This document shows, piece by piece, positions 36,542-45,079 of a DNA stretch of 64,000 bases. The translations under genes were made by a program, and so were the position numbers. A model generated the notes under the pieces. That model worked only from the letters and a program-made list of their open reading frames with translations. It made no database searches and had not been told where the DNA came from. Source of the stretch: JAJFUE01 sp039683515 (GTDB lineage: Bacteria > Sumerlaeota > Sumerlaeia > MVZB01); assembly GCA_039683515.1 (NCBI GenBank), contig JBDKRG010000034.1, positions 79,760 through 143,759 on the forward strand, given 5' to 3'. The first letter of the stretch is position 1, and every line of letters starts with the position of its first letter.

Positions 36542-37975
36542 ATGGAGACACAAGACAGACAGCCGCCCAAACCGCGCCGGTGGCCGTGGATCGGCCTGGC
36601 GATCCTGCTCGGCGTGCCGGCGCTGGCGATCCTCGCGCTGCAGGCCGTCTTCACCCTGCGCGCGATCCCGCGCGAGCGAATGGCGCCGCCGGCCGACGCC
36701 GTCCGGCTCAAGCCCCCCGCCGCCGCCGCCCGGATCCGGCTCGACACCTCGGACCAGACCAAGGCCGTCTCCCAATACGTCGAGTTCGTCAAGGCGCGGC
36801 ACGCGGACTCGCCGGCCGTCGCGATCTACGAAAAGTGGATCCCGCGGACGGACAGCGATCCGTTCCGTGAAGAGTTCAGGGAACTGTTCGATGACTGGCT
36901 CAGCAACCGGCCGCTCTCCGCGCAGCAAACCGAATGGCTGATCCGGCAGCGCGAGCTGGTCGAGGACCTGCTGCGTCTGGCGGCGGCGGCCGATACCCCG
37001 ATGATCGGCTTCGAGGATGCGCTCGCCTGCGACCAGGACCAGCTCCGGCGGCTGCAATTCCCGGCGCTGAATTTCAATGCCCGCGGCGCCCGGATCCTGA
37101 TCGCCGAGAGCCGCCGCCGCCGCGACGCGGGCGACCCCGACGGCGCGGTCGAGGCGATCGAGGCCGTGACGCGCCTCGGGCAGTCGTTCGGCCGGCCGCT
37201 CCTGTGGAATCAGCAGTATGGCGCGAAGCTCAGGACGCTCGCCTTCGACGCCTACGGCTACTGGATCGAGGACTCGATGCCGCCCGAGACCGCGCGCCGG
37301 GTGCGGGAAAATCTGCTTGGTTACACACCGGCCGATATCCGCCTCAACCTCGAGACCGAATACCGCCGCCGCCGCGCGGAATTCATCGCCGATCTCAGCC
37401 GCCCGTACAACACAATCCTCGAGAACCAGCTGCATCACGCAGGCTACGCCGGCGATCTGGACCCGGTCCACGTCGCGGCCGATATGAACGCCAATTACCA
37501 GAACACGGTCGGATTTTTCACCCGCGCCGCCTGGAAAAGCATCAAGATCAAGTCGGGCGCGAGCAAGTTCCTCGATGAGTTCGACGCGAACTACCGCGAG
37601 ATGACCCAAAAGATCACCCCCGGCGAACCCCTGCGCATCCTTGCGTTTCCCACCGATCTCTTCCAGAGCGCCGGCACGCAGGGCTACCCCGTCATCAAGT
37701 TGTGGGAGGCGCTCTACGGAAGCATCGCAGAGGAAAATACCGCCCTGGCCCGGCGCAACCTCGACCTGGCCGCGCTCGAACGGATGCTGGGCGGCGCGGC
37801 CGAATACAAGGACCCGTTTACCGAAAAGCCGATCGGGAGCGCCGAGGAGGGAAAAGCCGTCGCGATTTACAGCATCGGCCCCGACGCGAGGGACGATCAC
37901 GCCCGCATCGTCTACGACCCCACCAACGGCACATGCAGCGCCGGCGACATCATCCTGCGCCTGGCGAATCAATAG
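36542..37975 (+). CDS. Membrane-anchored hypothetical protein with pseudopilin-like tail
   Basis: This 477-residue protein has a short basic N-terminus and one transmembrane helix (WIGLAILLGVPALAILALQAVF). A long helical, charged periplasmic region follows. The last 50 residues (KDPFTEKPIG, AVAIYSIGPDARDD, YDPTNGTCSAGDI) resemble the 'DP...YSxGPD' calcium-loop tail of type II secretion major pseudopilins. No other part looks like a pilin, so I cannot assign a function. The start has AGAGGTG upstream. The stop TAG directly abuts the left inverted repeat at 37976. Confidence 0.75.
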   Translation: METQDRQPPKPRRWPWIGLAILLGVPALAILALQAVFTLRAIPRERMAPPADAVRLKPPAAAARIRLDTSDQTKAVSQYVEFVKARHADSPAVAIYEKWIPRTDSDPFREEFRELFDDWLSNRPLSAQQTEWLIRQRELVEDLLRLAAAADTPMIGFEDALACDQDQLRRLQFPALNFNARGARILIAESRRRRDAGDPDGAVEAIEAVTRLGQSFGRPLLWNQQYGAKLRTLAFDAYGYWIEDSMPPETARRVRENLLGYTPADIRLNLETEYRRRRAEFIADLSRPYNTILENQLHHAGYAGDLDPVHVAADMNANYQNTVGFFTRAAWKSIKIKSGASKFLDEFDANYREMTQKITPGEPLRILAFPTDLFQSAGTQGYPVIKLWEALYGSIAEENTALARRNLDLAALERMLGGAAEYKDPFTEKPIGSAEEGKAVAIYSIGPDARDDHARIVYDPTNGTCSAGDIILRLANQ

Positions 37976-38006
37976 TTCGTAGTCCCGCCTTCAGGCGGAA
38001 AAAGGC

Positions 38007-38033
38007 AATGGCCGGCGAGGCGCCGGCCCCACA
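38007..38033 (-). repeat. REP-like palindrome, family B (copy 1)
   Basis: On the minus strand this reads TGTGGGGCCGGCGC, CTC, GCCGGCCATT. A near copy is at 47505-47532. Confidence 0.65.
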
Positions 38034-38066
38034 TCGGTGAAAGGCGCGCGAATGCCGGCAGCCGAT

Positions 38067-38393
38067 TTATTGCCCGCCTGTTTTTTCGCGCGGCGGTTGT
38101 TCCCAGGTTTGCCCGCGCTTGATCGTCACCAAGCCCCTTGTGAGAGCTTTGTGGAGGCGCTCGAAGGTTTTCCAACCAATGGATCTCGCGTCCAGAACCA
38201 TTCGTGGCCCGTGCCGAAGCCGCACGATCATGGGACCATGCTTTGGATACTTCACGGCATGGATTTCATCGCGCCGTATGGCGACCCAGCCGCCTTTCTG
38301 CCGCACCCGGATCGTGTCCTTATTCACCACGACGCCGTTAAACCAATCGAATAACTTGATCAGCGCGGAGATCATCGAAGTCGTTCCAGTCAT
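38067..38393 (-). CDS. Small PH-like domain protein inside the inverted-repeat cassette
   Basis: This protein of about 108 residues has alternating beta-strand pattern (IRVRQKGGWVAIRRDEIHAV, PMIVRLRHGPRMVLDA) and a C-terminal helix (GWKTFERLHKALTRG), as in bacterial PH-like domains. The GGCGGAA of the right inverted repeat sits just before the ATG and could act as its ribosome site. GC content is lower than in neighbours. The family is not firmly recognised. Confidence 0.5.
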   Translation of the reverse strand: MTGTTSMISALIKLFDWFNGVVVNKDTIRVRQKGGWVAIRRDEIHAVKYPKHGPMIVRLRHGPRMVLDARSIGWKTFERLHKALTRGLVTIKRGQTWEQPPREKTGGQ

Positions 38394-38414
38394 CGATTCC
38401 GCCTGAAGGCGGGA

Positions 38415-39215
38415 CTACGAACCGAGCGGGGTCAGGTCCACGACTTCCAGCGGCGGCATCGCCGGTCCGAGCAGCCTTGCGGCGGTGGCGGCGAAACCGG
38501 CCGCGCCGTCGGTCACGACGACGCGGTGCGTCGGCGCGGCCTCGTCGGGCTCGTCCTCCATGATCGGCGCGATCGCCCGGGCCGTCGTCTCGGCCGAGTC
38601 GATGAGCTGGATGTCGCGGCCCAGGACGTCGCCGATCGCCGGCCGCAGCACCGGGTAGTGCGTGCAGCCCAGCACGACCGTGTCGGGGCGGTTGGGCTTG
38701 CCCGGCAGCCACGGGTCGAGGTAGCGCTCGGCGACTTCGCGGGCGACGCGGGTTCCTTCCCAGCCTTCGTCGGCCAGCGGCACGAACAGCGGGCAAGCGA
38801 TCGACGCGATCGACGCATCGGGCCGCAGCAGCTTGATCGCGTGCTCATACGCCCCGCTGGCGATCGTCGCCGCCGTCCCGATGACGCCGATTTTCCCGCC
38901 CGTGCTGGCGTCGACGGCCGCCCGGGCGCCGGGGCCGATCACGCCCACGACCGGAATGGGCAATGTTTTTTCGAGCTCCGGCAGCGCGGTGGCCGAGGCC
39001 GTGTTGCACGCGACAACAATGAGATCAACGCCCTGCCCCATTAAATAGTTCGCCACCTGCAACGCGTAGCGCGTCACGGTCTGCGGCGACTTGCTGCCGT
39101 ACGGGACGCGCGCCGTGTCGCCAAGATAAATCGTCGAATGCCCCGGCCACGCGCGCCGCAGCGAGCGTAGGACGGTCAAGCCGCCGATCCCGGAATCGAA
39201 AACACCGATCAACAT
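38415..39215 (-). CDS. murI: Glutamate racemase
   Basis: MurI makes D-glutamate for peptidoglycan. The 266-residue protein opens MLIGVFDSGIGGLTVLR. It has YLGDTARVPYG, the first catalytic cysteine in VVACNTASATAL and the second in VLGCTHYPVL. The ATG at 39215 gives the canonical start; the 46 in-frame codons before it are AT-rich spacer. The stop codon and last two residues (GS) are encoded within or next to the right inverted repeat of the 446-bp cassette, so the natural C-terminus may have been altered by it. Confidence 0.94.
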   Translation of the reverse strand: MLIGVFDSGIGGLTVLRSLRRAWPGHSTIYLGDTARVPYGSKSPQTVTRYALQVANYLMGQGVDLIVVACNTASATALPELEKTLPIPVVGVIGPGARAAVDASTGGKIGVIGTAATIASGAYEHAIKLLRPDASIASIACPLFVPLADEGWEGTRVAREVAERYLDPWLPGKPNRPDTVVLGCTHYPVLRPAIGDVLGRDIQLIDSAETTARAIAPIMEDEPDEAAPTHRVVVTDGAAGFAATAARLLGPAMPPLEVVDLTPLGS

Positions 39216-39420
39216 GAGAATATTCCAATCAGGCAAAATCAGCCAAAAATTCGAAACAAACTTAAGAAAATGAATGATAATGAAAAAATAATCATCCCAA
39301 CACCCGCAACTTCGGCTGAAAACCGAACCGGAGACGTTGGAATCATTTTGCATTCATTTTCAAATCATTTCCCTCGGTTTTGTTTCGAATTTGTGCACGA
39401 TTCCGAATGATTCCGTATGA

Positions 39421-40311
39421 TTACTCCAGCTTCTTCCCCGTGATCTTCTCATAGATCTCCCGGTAACGCTTCGCCGTGTTTTCAACCACGTCCCGCGGCA
39501 GCTCCGGCGCGGGCGGGCGCTTGTCCCAGCCGGTGGTCTCGAGCCAGTCGCGGACGTACTGCTTGTCGTAGCTGATCGGCTCGCCCCCCTGCTCGAACGA
39601 GCCCTTGACCCAGAACCGCGAGCTGTCGGGCGTGCAGATCTCGTCGCTCAGGACCAGCTCCCCGCCCACCGTCGCGAACTCGAACTTGGTGTCGGCGATC
39701 GTGATCCCCTTGGCGTCGAGCATCTCGTGGACGAACTTGTAGATCGCGAGCGAGGCGTCGCGCAGCTTGCCGGCCATCTCCGCGCCGACGATCTCGCACG
39801 CCTTGTCGAAATCGACGTTCTCGTCGTGCTGGCCGTGTTCGGCCTTGGTCGATGGGGTGAAGATCGGCTCGGGCAGCCGCGAGCGCCGCTTGAGGCCGGC
39901 CGGCAGCTTGATGCCGCAGATGGCGCCCGTCTGCTGGTACTCTTTCCAGCCGGAGCCTTCCAGGTAGCCGCGCACGATGCACTCCAGGGCGACCGGCTTG
40001 CCGCGGCGGCAGAGCGTGGCGCGTCCCTCGAGCTCGCGCCGGCTGCGGATCGGCTCGGGCATCTCGTCCAGGTTCACCGTGATGAGGTGGTTGGGGATGA
40101 TGTGGCGCGTCTCGTTGAAGAAGAACGCGGCCAGCTGCGTCAGGACCTTTCCCTTGTCGGGGATGCCGCCCGGGAAGACGACGTCGAACGCGCTGAGGCG
40201 GTCGGTGGCGACAAGAAGAAGCTTGTCGTCCAATCCGAAAATCTCGCGGACCTTGCCGCTGCCGATGCGCTCGAGACCTTCGAGCGAGACCGAACGTAGA
40301 ACCTGGGCCAT
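39421..40311 (-). CDS. purC: Phosphoribosylaminoimidazole-succinocarboxamide synthase
   Basis: PurC performs the SAICAR step of purine synthesis. The 296-residue protein is of the longer type. It has GSGKVREIFGLDDKLLLVATDRLSAFDVVF at the N-terminus (GKVRE binding ATP), FFNETRHIIPNHLI, CIVRGYLEGSGW and a late DEICTPDSSRFW. GGAGGTG precedes ATG. It is followed by AT-rich spacer and murI. Confidence 0.95.
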   Translation of the reverse strand: MAQVLRSVSLEGLERIGSGKVREIFGLDDKLLLVATDRLSAFDVVFPGGIPDKGKVLTQLAAFFFNETRHIIPNHLITVNLDEMPEPIRSRRELEGRATLCRRGKPVALECIVRGYLEGSGWKEYQQTGAICGIKLPAGLKRRSRLPEPIFTPSTKAEHGQHDENVDFDKACEIVGAEMAGKLRDASLAIYKFVHEMLDAKGITIADTKFEFATVGGELVLSDEICTPDSSRFWVKGSFEQGGEPISYDKQYVRDWLETTGWDKRPPAPELPRDVVENTAKRYREIYEKITGKKLE

Positions 40312-40464
40312 GTCGCGCACCTCCGAGGAGTATTGAACCAAATTTTGTACAACAAATGGACGGCGGTGGGAAGAAAAGAGTTTGGCCGCCGACGGGCGGA
40401 GACGGGCGGCCGAGGGCGCGGAGAATTGCACATGCAACGTCGGGAAAGGGACGTAAGCTCCGGC

Positions 40465-41616
40465 CTACCTGCTGGTCTGATGCCGGCGGCGCCATTCACC
40501 TGGGGTCAGGCCGGTTGCGGCTCGGAATTGCCGAATGAAGGTGCTCAGAACCGGCATTCCGCAGCGGCGCCCCACATTGCCGATACTGTCGCCGGAGTCG
40601 AGCAGCATATCCCGGGCGCACTCGATCCGCTTGCGGGTGACGAACTCCACCGGCGTCTGATGCAGCTCGCGCGCAAACAAATTGTAAAGCCCGTTGCGCG
40701 AAACGCCGACGCTTTCGGCGATTTCCTCCATCGCGAACGGCTCGGCGAGGCGCTCATCGATTCTCTGGATTGCCTGTTGCAGCCGTGGATGCCGCAGGAC
40801 CAGGCGCGACGTGCTTTCGCGCTGCACGACGCCGCCGGGCTGGATCAGGATCGGCTGACCCGGCGCCTGCCCCCCATCCAACAGGCGATCCAGTAGTTCC
40901 GCCGCCCGGTACCCCACCGTCTCGGCCTCGGTTCGAATGCTTGACAACGACAGGGGCAGGCAACGGCAAACCTCGGGAAGGTCGTCGACGCCCAGCACAC
41001 CGACCTCGCCGGGAATCGGAAATCCGCCGGCAAGGCAGGCATCCATCACCATCGCCGCGTCATAATCGTTGTAAGCCATGACGGCTACCGGCTTGGGCAG
41101 GCGGCCCAACTCCTCGACCAACCAGCGGCATACCATGTCCCAGCGTTCGTGATCCGGATGCGGAATCCGCGGCCAGATCAGGTCGCGGCAGGCAAAACCG
41201 TGACGCTTCAGTTCCTTGTGGTAGCCGGCGACCCGCAAGCGGCAGACGTTGTTGTCTTCGCGGCTGAAGAACATATAGCTGTGCCAGCCCTGCTCGAGGA
41301 AATGCCGCGCCCCGATCCGGCCGATCATGACGTTGTCCTTCGCAACGCGGGCCGCCCGGATTTCTGCACGGGTCATCGAAAGATCGACGAATGGCACTTT
41401 CAAATCCAGCACGAATCGCTCGGCATCCACGTCTCCCGCTAGCAGCGTGATGACGCCGTCGCCCTGCCATCCGTATGGGACTTTGCCCGTCCGGACCGGA
41501 TCGGCATTGAGATGCCAGCCGTGCTCGCCGGCATACTGGGCAATCCCGGTATGATACTGGGGCTGAAACGCAAAGGGCATGTAGAGGATATTGCGCTGGT
41601 GTCGGCCCATTCTCAT
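40465..41616 (-). CDS. XylR-like regulator (LacI-type sensor with AraC-type HTH)
   Basis: This is a 383-residue transcription factor. Residues about 8-270 form a periplasmic-binding-like sugar sensor (NILYMPFAFQPQYHTGIAQYA, PVAVMAYNDYDAAMVMDACL, GVLGVDDLPEVCRCLPLSLSSI). The C-terminus is an AraC double HTH (AMEEIAESVGVSRNGLYNLFARELHQTPVEFV, IGNVGRRCGMPVLSTFIRQFRAATGLTP). This layout matches E. coli XylR. It is divergent from the UroD-family/MFS operon, with a clean dyad in the shared 162-nt gap. The longer frame upstream runs antisense through the uroD-like gene and is a shadow. The likely effector is a sugar or sugar acid. Confidence 0.9.
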   Translation of the reverse strand: MRMGRHQRNILYMPFAFQPQYHTGIAQYAGEHGWHLNADPVRTGKVPYGWQGDGVITLLAGDVDAERFVLDLKVPFVDLSMTRAEIRAARVAKDNVMIGRIGARHFLEQGWHSYMFFSREDNNVCRLRVAGYHKELKRHGFACRDLIWPRIPHPDHERWDMVCRWLVEELGRLPKPVAVMAYNDYDAAMVMDACLAGGFPIPGEVGVLGVDDLPEVCRCLPLSLSSIRTEAETVGYRAAELLDRLLDGGQAPGQPILIQPGGVVQRESTSRLVLRHPRLQQAIQRIDERLAEPFAMEEIAESVGVSRNGLYNLFARELHQTPVEFVTRKRIECARDMLLDSGDSIGNVGRRCGMPVLSTFIRQFRAATGLTPGEWRRRHQTSR

Positions 41617-41663
41617 GATGACGGTGAGAGTAGCCCGCGGTGTTGACAAAATGCAACAAGAAG

Positions 41664-41687
41664 CTGTGCAAATTGCTAATTGCACAG
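41664..41687. promoter_or_regulatory. Candidate operator for the XylR-like regulator
   Basis: The dyad CTGTGCAA-N8-TTGCACAG lies midway between the divergent regulator and the uroD-like gene. A TTGACA at 41643-41648 lies just before it, so binding could control the operon promoter. Confidence 0.6.
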
Positions 41688-41778
41688 AAACGGTGATCTT
41701 GCATATGGTTGGACGTCCATCGAACCCAAACAGGCTCGGATGCAAGCAGACCACAGGAACGGCGGACGGAGTGACAAC

Positions 41779-42912
41779 ATGGCGCAGACGCAATTTAACT
41801 ACAATCTGGCCGATGCGCAGGCGGTCACGGTGAAACCGGTCGAACCCGAGGCTTTCCCGTTCGACGAATACGTCGGCTATGCCGAGGGTTTGCGCCGGCG
41901 CGCCCGGGCCTTCCGGCTGGCGCCGGCGGGCGTGCTTGTCTACCGCCGCATGCGCGTGGCCGAGGTCTTCGCCGCCGGCAGCCGCGACATGGCGTCCTCG
42001 CTGGGATGGCAATTGGGCGCGTTGGCCGCCAGCATGGAATTCCCTGCCGACCTGCCCAATTTCCTGGAACCGTGGTATGGCATCGGCACGACGGCCAGCG
42101 CCTACGGGTCCGAGTATATCTGGAACGAGGGGCAGGCCCCGGGGATGTTGCCGCGCTTCGAATCGGCCGCCGAGGCGCTGGCGGCCGAGCCGGTGCAAGT
42201 GCAGCAGACCCGGATCGGTCAACACACACTGGCGATGCTTGACTACTTTATGGAGCGGACCAGGGGGCGGCTGCCCATATCGCCGTGCGACATCCAGTCG
42301 CCGCTCAACGTCGCCTGCAACCTGGTCAACACGAACAACCTGCTGATGGATTGCCTGGACGATCCCGAAAGCGTCGCGGGTCTGTTGGATCGGCTGGCCG
42401 GGTTGATCGTGGAATTTACTCGGATCCAGGCCCGCGTGCTTGGCCCGGCGGCCGTCTGGCCGGGACACGGATTTGCCTCCAGCCCCGAGTTTACAGGCCT
42501 GGGGCAGAGCGATGACAACATCGTAATGGTCTCGCCCGATATGTACCGGGAATTGGCCGTCGCGGCGCTCGTTAAAGCCGGTGCGCCTTTTGGCGGACCG
42601 GTCTTTCACAGCTGCGGCAACTGGGGGGGCTGGGCTCATGTCGTTCGCGACATCCCGGGGCTCAAAACGGTCGACGCCGCCTTCGGCGCCCAAACCGATC
42701 CCAACCCGAACCAGCCCGAAACCATTGCCGAGGCGTTTGCCGGCACCGGGATCGTGCTGAATGCGCGGATCGTGGGCGGGGTGGATCAAGTCGAAGCGAT
42801 CGTCCGCCGGCTGTGGCGGCCCGGATTGAAACTCATCGTGGTGACTTACTGCCCCACGCCCGCCGAGCAGACGGAGGCCTACAGGCGTATTCATGAAATC
42901 TGCGAGGCGTGA
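41779..42912 (+). CDS. Uroporphyrinogen-decarboxylase-family protein in a sugar operon
   Basis: This 377-residue protein is of the UroD/MtaA/CmuA TIM-barrel superfamily. Features are SPCDIQSPLNVACNLV, a VFHSCGNWGG strand with His and Cys suited to zinc binding (as in MtaA-type methyltransferases), and DPNPNQPETIAEAF. The heme-enzyme N-terminal signature of true UroD is absent, so a role in heme synthesis is unlikely. Many such proteins sit in carbohydrate operons with unknown roles. GGAG precedes ATG at 41779. The MFS gene follows directly, and the start is under the divergent XylR-like regulator. Confidence 0.8.
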   Translation: MAQTQFNYNLADAQAVTVKPVEPEAFPFDEYVGYAEGLRRRARAFRLAPAGVLVYRRMRVAEVFAAGSRDMASSLGWQLGALAASMEFPADLPNFLEPWYGIGTTASAYGSEYIWNEGQAPGMLPRFESAAEALAAEPVQVQQTRIGQHTLAMLDYFMERTRGRLPISPCDIQSPLNVACNLVNTNNLLMDCLDDPESVAGLLDRLAGLIVEFTRIQARVLGPAAVWPGHGFASSPEFTGLGQSDDNIVMVSPDMYRELAVAALVKAGAPFGGPVFHSCGNWGGWAHVVRDIPGLKTVDAAFGAQTDPNPNQPETIAEAFAGTGIVLNARIVGGVDQVEAIVRRLWRPGLKLIVVTYCPTPAEQTEAYRRIHEICEA

Positions 42913-42923
42913 GGTTCTCAGTG

Positions 42924-44240
42924 ATGACCAGCACCACGAAAGAGCAAAGCAGCGTCCCACCCATGACGCATGAGCAAGCCCCGCCCCGCGCGGGTGGGCA
43001 TTTTCGCTGGACCATTTGCGGCCTGCTGTTTTTCGCCACCACGGTCAATTACATGGATCGCCAGGTGCTGGCCCTGCTCAAACCGACGCTGAAGGACGCG
43101 CTGCATTGGAGCGAGACCGATTACGGCACGATCATCTTCTGGTTCCAGGCGGCTTATGCCATTGGCAACGTCGGCGCCGGCCGGCTGATGGACGTTCTGG
43201 GCGTGCGGCTGGGGCTGGCGTTTTCGGTCGCGGGCTGGTCGTTGATGGCGATGCTGCACGCCTTGGCGAGATCGGTCATCGGGTTCTCCACGGCGCGTTT
43301 CGGGCTGGGGCTGACCGAGGGGGGCAATTTCCCCGGCGCAATCAAGGCCGTCGGCGAGTGGTTCCCCCGCCGCGAGCGCGCCCTGGCCACCGGCATTTTT
43401 AATTCGGGCAGCAACATCGGGGCGCTGATCACCCCCCTGCTGGTGGCGTGGATCAACCAAAATTGGGGCTGGAAGGCGTGCTTCCTGGCCATCGGCGCGC
43501 TGGGTTTCATCTGGCTGATTCTCTGGTTCTTGTTCTATGGGCCGCCGCAGACACATCCGCGACTGGGCGCGTCGGAACGGGCCTATATCATGAGCGATCC
43601 GCCGACGCTGGCGGCGCATGTGCCCTGGCTGGGGCTGCTGGGCCATCGCCAGACGTGGGCCTTCTGCGCCGCGATGTTCCTGGTGGCGCCGGTGTGGTGG
43701 TTCTACCTCTACTGGATTCCCGGTTTCTTTCACGATCGCTACGGGCTGGACCTCGTGCACATGGGGCTGCCGCTGGTGGTGATCTACCAGATGGCCTCGG
43801 TCGGCGGGATCGGCGGAGGATGGATTTCGGGCGCCCTGCTGCGGCGCGGCTGGAGCGTGAACGCCGCGCGCAAGACCGCGCTCTTCATCTGCGCCTGTTG
43901 CGTGGTTCCCGTCGCGGCCAGCCCGCTCGTGGGCAAATGGCTGGCGGTCGGGCTGGTGGGGCTGGCGGCGGCGGCGCACCAGGGCTTCGCCGCCAACATG
44001 TACACCATGGTGAGCGACACCGTGCGGCGGGAGGCGGTCAGTTCCGTGGTGGGAATCGGCGGGATGGTCGGCGCCATGGGCGGCATGATGGCCGCATGGA
44101 CGACCGGCAAGATCCTCGACCTGACCCATAACAATTACCAGGCGCTCTTCGTGACGGCCGCGGCGGCATACCTCATTGCGCTGGCCATCATTCACCTGCT
44201 GCTGCCGCGCCTGGAACCGATGAGCGTTAAAACCGATTGA
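42924..44240 (+). CDS. MFS transporter, ExuT/ACS family
   Basis: This transporter of about 438 residues has 12 predicted helices and belongs to the anion:cation symporter branch of the major facilitator superfamily. The first helix region holds ATTVNYMDRQVLALLKP. FGLGLTEGGNFPGAIKAVGEWFPRRERALATGIFNSGSNIG is the strong ExuT/GudP-type stretch that takes up hexuronates or sugar acids. It is in one operon with the UroD-like gene. A GTG at 42909 overlapping the upstream stop is the alternative start. Confidence 0.9.
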   Translation: MTSTTKEQSSVPPMTHEQAPPRAGGHFRWTICGLLFFATTVNYMDRQVLALLKPTLKDALHWSETDYGTIIFWFQAAYAIGNVGAGRLMDVLGVRLGLAFSVAGWSLMAMLHALARSVIGFSTARFGLGLTEGGNFPGAIKAVGEWFPRRERALATGIFNSGSNIGALITPLLVAWINQNWGWKACFLAIGALGFIWLILWFLFYGPPQTHPRLGASERAYIMSDPPTLAAHVPWLGLLGHRQTWAFCAAMFLVAPVWWFYLYWIPGFFHDRYGLDLVHMGLPLVVIYQMASVGGIGGGWISGALLRRGWSVNAARKTALFICACCVVPVAASPLVGKWLAVGLVGLAAAAHQGFAANMYTMVSDTVRREAVSSVVGIGGMVGAMGGMMAAWTTGKILDLTHNNYQALFVTAAAAYLIALAIIHLLLPRLEPMSVKTD

Positions 44241-44397
44241 TCTAACATTTCGTGCGACTCTCTTTCCGTTGCGCTGGAGGCCGACCACCATCTCGTTGTC
44301 GCTGACGACTCGCGGCGTACGCGATCAATGAAATCGGCGCAACGAGAACGAATTTGCGGCTGATGAGCCGACCCCCGAACTTGAATCAAAATCGCTC

Positions 44398-44427
44398 TTG
44401 GCGCGGCAGCGCCCGCGCGGCTATAAT
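44398..44427 (+). promoter_or_regulatory. Sigma70-type promoter for the coiled-coil/FAD operon
   Basis: TTGGCG (44398-44403), an 18-nt spacer and a perfect TATAAT (44422-44427) lie about 95 nt before the ATG at 44523. Confidence 0.7.
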
Positions 44428-44522
44428 TTGCCCAGTCGCGCGCCGACAGCGCTTCGGATGACTGAATCTGCCGCGCCGGATCAACAATCCCTGACGCGGC
44501 ATACGGATACCCGTGTAGACCC

Positions 44523-45029
44523 ATGACGCCCTACTCCAACGACAAACCCGACCAATTGCAGGACCTTGTCAACTCGCTCTCGGCCATGCAGTCCTCGCAT
44601 GAGGAGGAGGCCCTCAAGCTGCGCCGCCGCGTGCAGTGGCTCGAGGGGCGCCGCCGCGAATTCTTCGGCATCCTCAGCCAGAGCGGCAGCGACCCGGAAA
44701 CCGTCCGCAAGCTCGACGAGACCGAAAAGCAGCTCGAGGAAATGCACCAGGTGCTCACCAAGGTCGAGGGCGAACTCAAGCAGTCGCAGGTCGAAATCCG
44801 CCAGAAAATCCTCGAGGTGCGCGAGGAGGAAATGGCGCGCATCCAGGCCGAACGCGAGCGGATCCGCCAGCGGCGCGAGAAAATCCGCAACCAGCTGCTC
44901 CCCACCGCCCTGAACCGCGTCGAGCGGCTCCAGGAGGAGGACTCGGCCATCGCCCAGCAGGACGCCGAGCTGCAGCGGCGCCTGCGCGACCTCGGCCAGT
45001 TCGAGAAATTCACGGGCGAGGCGGTTTAG
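44523..45029 (+). CDS. Coiled-coil protein of unknown function
   Basis: This is a 168-residue, strongly charged, all-helical protein. Heptad-like segments run from about residue 25 to 155 (VRKLDETEKQLEEMHQVLTK, IQAERERIRQRREKIRNQ). There is no signal peptide or membrane segment. It is followed after about 50 nt of heptamer repeat by the FAD oxidoreductase and shares its strand. The family is not recognised. Confidence 0.75.
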   Translation: MTPYSNDKPDQLQDLVNSLSAMQSSHEEEALKLRRRVQWLEGRRREFFGILSQSGSDPETVRKLDETEKQLEEMHQVLTKVEGELKQSQVEIRQKILEVREEEMARIQAERERIRQRREKIRNQLLPTALNRVERLQEEDSAIAQQDAELQRRLRDLGQFEKFTGEAV

Positions 45030-45034
45030 ATTTA

Positions 45035-45065
45035 GGATTGCGGATTGCGGATTTCGGATTGCGGA
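45035..45065 (+). repeat. Heptamer tandem repeat (family F)
   Basis: The stretch is four units of GGATTGC or GGATTTC in a row. The same units recur at 49176-49188, 49980-49997, 61827-61857 and, inverted, at 61924-61949. Confidence 0.85.
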
Positions 45066-45079
45066 GTAATAACCCAAAC

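Larger units (their letters stand above)
37976..38421. mobile_element. 446-bp cassette bounded by perfect 25-bp inverted repeats
   Basis: The left end (37976-38000) begins TTCGTAGTCCCGCC. The right end (38397-38421) is its exact 25-nt reverse complement. Each end also folds as a small hairpin (CCGCC-TTCA-GGCGG). One 108-codon frame lies between the repeats. No transposase is present, so this is a MITE-like or REP-pair structure rather than a full insertion sequence. The murI stop codon lies inside the right end. Confidence 0.65.

Noticed and set aside
37976..38421. Complete insertion sequence
   Set aside because: There is no transposase, and the ORF is too short and PH-like; kept as a non-autonomous cassette.
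41779..42912. hemE (true uroporphyrinogen decarboxylase)
   Set aside because: It lacks the N-terminal HemE signature and sits in a sugar-transport operon.
41617..42960. N-terminal extension of the XylR-like regulator to 42960
   Set aside because: It would run antisense through the UroD-like gene; the normal start at 41616 gives a full-length regulator.
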